From: Holophagaceae bacterium UBA706
Lineage (GTDB): Bacteria; Acidobacteriota; Holophagae; Holophagales; Holophagaceae
Direction: 5' to 3'
Assembly (NCBI GenBank): GCA_002298155.1
Contig: DBME01000432.1
Location: forward strand, 10,373 to 15,765
Length of the DNA stretch: 5,393 bases
The translations under genes and the position numbers were made by a program. Under the pieces are notes generated by a model. That model was not told where the DNA came from and did not search any database. It saw only the letters and a program-made list of their open reading frames with translations. This document shows, piece by piece, positions 4,661 through 5,393 of the stretch; positions within the stretch are counted from its first letter, which is position 1; each line of letters starts with the position of its first letter.

Positions 4661-5393
4661 TCACGCATGAAAACGGGGTCTGTCCCCCGAAAGCTCGATC
4701 CCCATGAGCCTTCCGCCCACTTTGAGCTGAAGGATGTCCCAGGGCGGGATCCCCAGTTCCCGGAGGGTCGTTCCGGCCGGGGCCCCGCCCCTGGACAGGG
4801 CGTGGTAGACCTCCGGATAGCGGGTGGCGCCGCACGACGGGCAGGTGGCGCTTTCGGAATCCAGGGCCTCCAGGGCCCCGCGCCAGCCTTCGGACGTGCC
4901 GCACCCGGGGCACCGGATCTCCCGGACGAGCTCCCGCACCGACTCGATCACGGCCTCGGGGCCGAACCGGGTCCGGACCTCCTCCATGAAGGCCTCCAGG
5001 GGTGTCTCGCAGGAGAAGGCCTCCCATTCATGGACGTCCTCGAACCGGTCATGGCCATAGCATTCCGGGTCCCGGCGGTACGTGACCTTGTAGCAGTCGA
5101 AGCCCTGGCCGTCCATGTGGAAGCCGGCGTTCCGCAGGCCTTCGATGCCATGGAGGAGCTTGACGGCCTCCCCGCACTGGAGGCCGCCGATGACCGAGGC
5201 GGTGGTGGGCGTGGTGGGCACATGGGGTTCCGCCGGGCGGGAGTCCCTGGGCAGGAGGGAGCAGGCCCGCCGCTGGTCGAGGATGGCCCAGTCGGCGGCC
5301 GACAGGGTGCACTCGTAGCATGCGCCGCCGTCCGGCACGAAGACCCTGACCATGCCCGTGAGGACGTCGATGGCGCCGTCCACCCAGGGGCGC
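4661..5393 (-). CDS. E1/ThiF-family ubiquitin-like activating enzyme, C-terminal part (5' partial)
   Basis: The frame is open at the right edge, and about 243 residues are visible to the TGA at 4661-4663. The nucleotide-binding Rossmann half (GxGxxG, adenylation Arg/Asp) is outside the window. Visible landmarks, counted from the Val codon at 5383, are WVDGAIDVLTGMVRVF leading to the zinc pair C22-x2-C25 (GACYEC). C41 in RRACSLLP (codon 5261-5263) is the candidate thioester cysteine. PTTPTTASVIGGLQCGEAVKLL (56-77) is the usual E1/MoeB crossover and helix. A C-terminal extension carries CPGCG (158-162) and CPSCG (181-185) knuckles, then TLRELGIPPWDIL and a beta-rich end (IELSGD). Family role: adenylate and thioesterify a ubiquitin-like protein, then hand it to the E2. 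The post-ribbon segment could be an E2-presenting domain. MoeB/ThiF sulfur-carrier function is disfavoured by the E2/JAB/RING context. Confidence 0.92.
   Translation of the reverse strand, partial: RPWVDGAIDVLTGMVRVFVPDGGACYECTLSAADWAILDQRRACSLLPRDSRPAEPHVPTTPTTASVIGGLQCGEAVKLLHGIEGLRNAGFHMDGQGFDCYKVTYRRDPECYGHDRFEDVHEWEAFSCETPLEAFMEEVRTRFGPEAVIESVRELVREIRCPGCGTSEGWRGALEALDSESATCPSCGATRYPEVYHALSRGGAPAGTTLRELGIPPWDILQLKVGGRLMGIELSGDRPRFHA
4670..4689 (-). other. Short GC hairpin with T tract at the end of the E1 gene
   Basis: On the minus strand CGGGG pairs with CCCCG around a 6-nt loop (4674-4689) and is followed by TTTT (4670-4673). It lies within the last codons of the E1 gene, about 25 nt before the JAB start. 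The stem is only 5 bp and the T tract only four long, so it is at best a weak attenuator or mRNA-processing signal. It may be a chance result of the Gly-Asp-Arg-Pro codons. Confidence 0.2.

Noticed and set aside
4661..5393. MoeB/ThiF (molybdopterin or thiamine) identity for the E1-like gene
   Set aside because: No cofactor-pathway gene is nearby, and E2, RING and JAB genes are in the same operon, so a ubiquitin-like E1 role is favoured.

Overview
The window is GC-rich and tightly packed, with almost no non-coding DNA. It holds the 3' end of a methyl-accepting chemotaxis protein gene on the + strand (positions 2-367). Converging on it is a single minus-strand block of six genes filling 371-5393. 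Read 5'->3' on the minus strand, these encode: (1) an E1/ThiF-type activating enzyme whose N-terminus lies beyond the right edge; (2) a JAB/JAMM (MPN) isopeptidase with a C-terminal membrane anchor; (3) a polytopic membrane protein with a C-terminal FHA-like domain; (4) a RING-type treble-clef plus zinc-ribbon protein with two membrane helices; (5) a membrane-anchored trypsin-like serine protease; and (6) a canonical-looking E2 ubiquitin-conjugating enzyme fold protein. Genes 2-3 and 4-5 share ATGA stop/start overlaps, genes 3-4 overlap by 8 bp, genes 5-6 by 14 bp, and genes 1-2 are 15 nt apart. This points to one operon with translational coupling.

Taken together this is a bacterial ubiquitin-like conjugation cassette: E1 (activation), E2 (conjugation), a RING candidate E3 (ligation) and a JAB peptidase (precursor processing or deconjugation). 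It has an uncommon membrane-associated retinue (FHA, protease, RING and JAB all carry hydrophobic segments). E1/E2/JAB/RING neighbourhoods in bacteria have been described by comparative genomics (Aravind and colleagues), and simpler E1/E2/JAB/Ubl operons (Bil-type) are anti-phage systems. This particular six-gene architecture is, as far as I can tell from memory, little characterised. No ubiquitin-like modifier gene is visible; it is expected just upstream of the E1, beyond position 5393. What the system modifies, and whether it is defensive or housekeeping, cannot be read from this window.

Organism: a Gram-negative-type, motile, GC-rich bacterium. Acidobacteriota (Holophaga/Geothrix-like) or a deltaproteobacterial/myxobacterial lineage would fit the style, but this is a weak guess; no rRNA or taxonomic marker is present. 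No tRNA, rRNA, CRISPR array, insertion sequence or integrase was seen. There is no gene-free stretch longer than about 15 nt.
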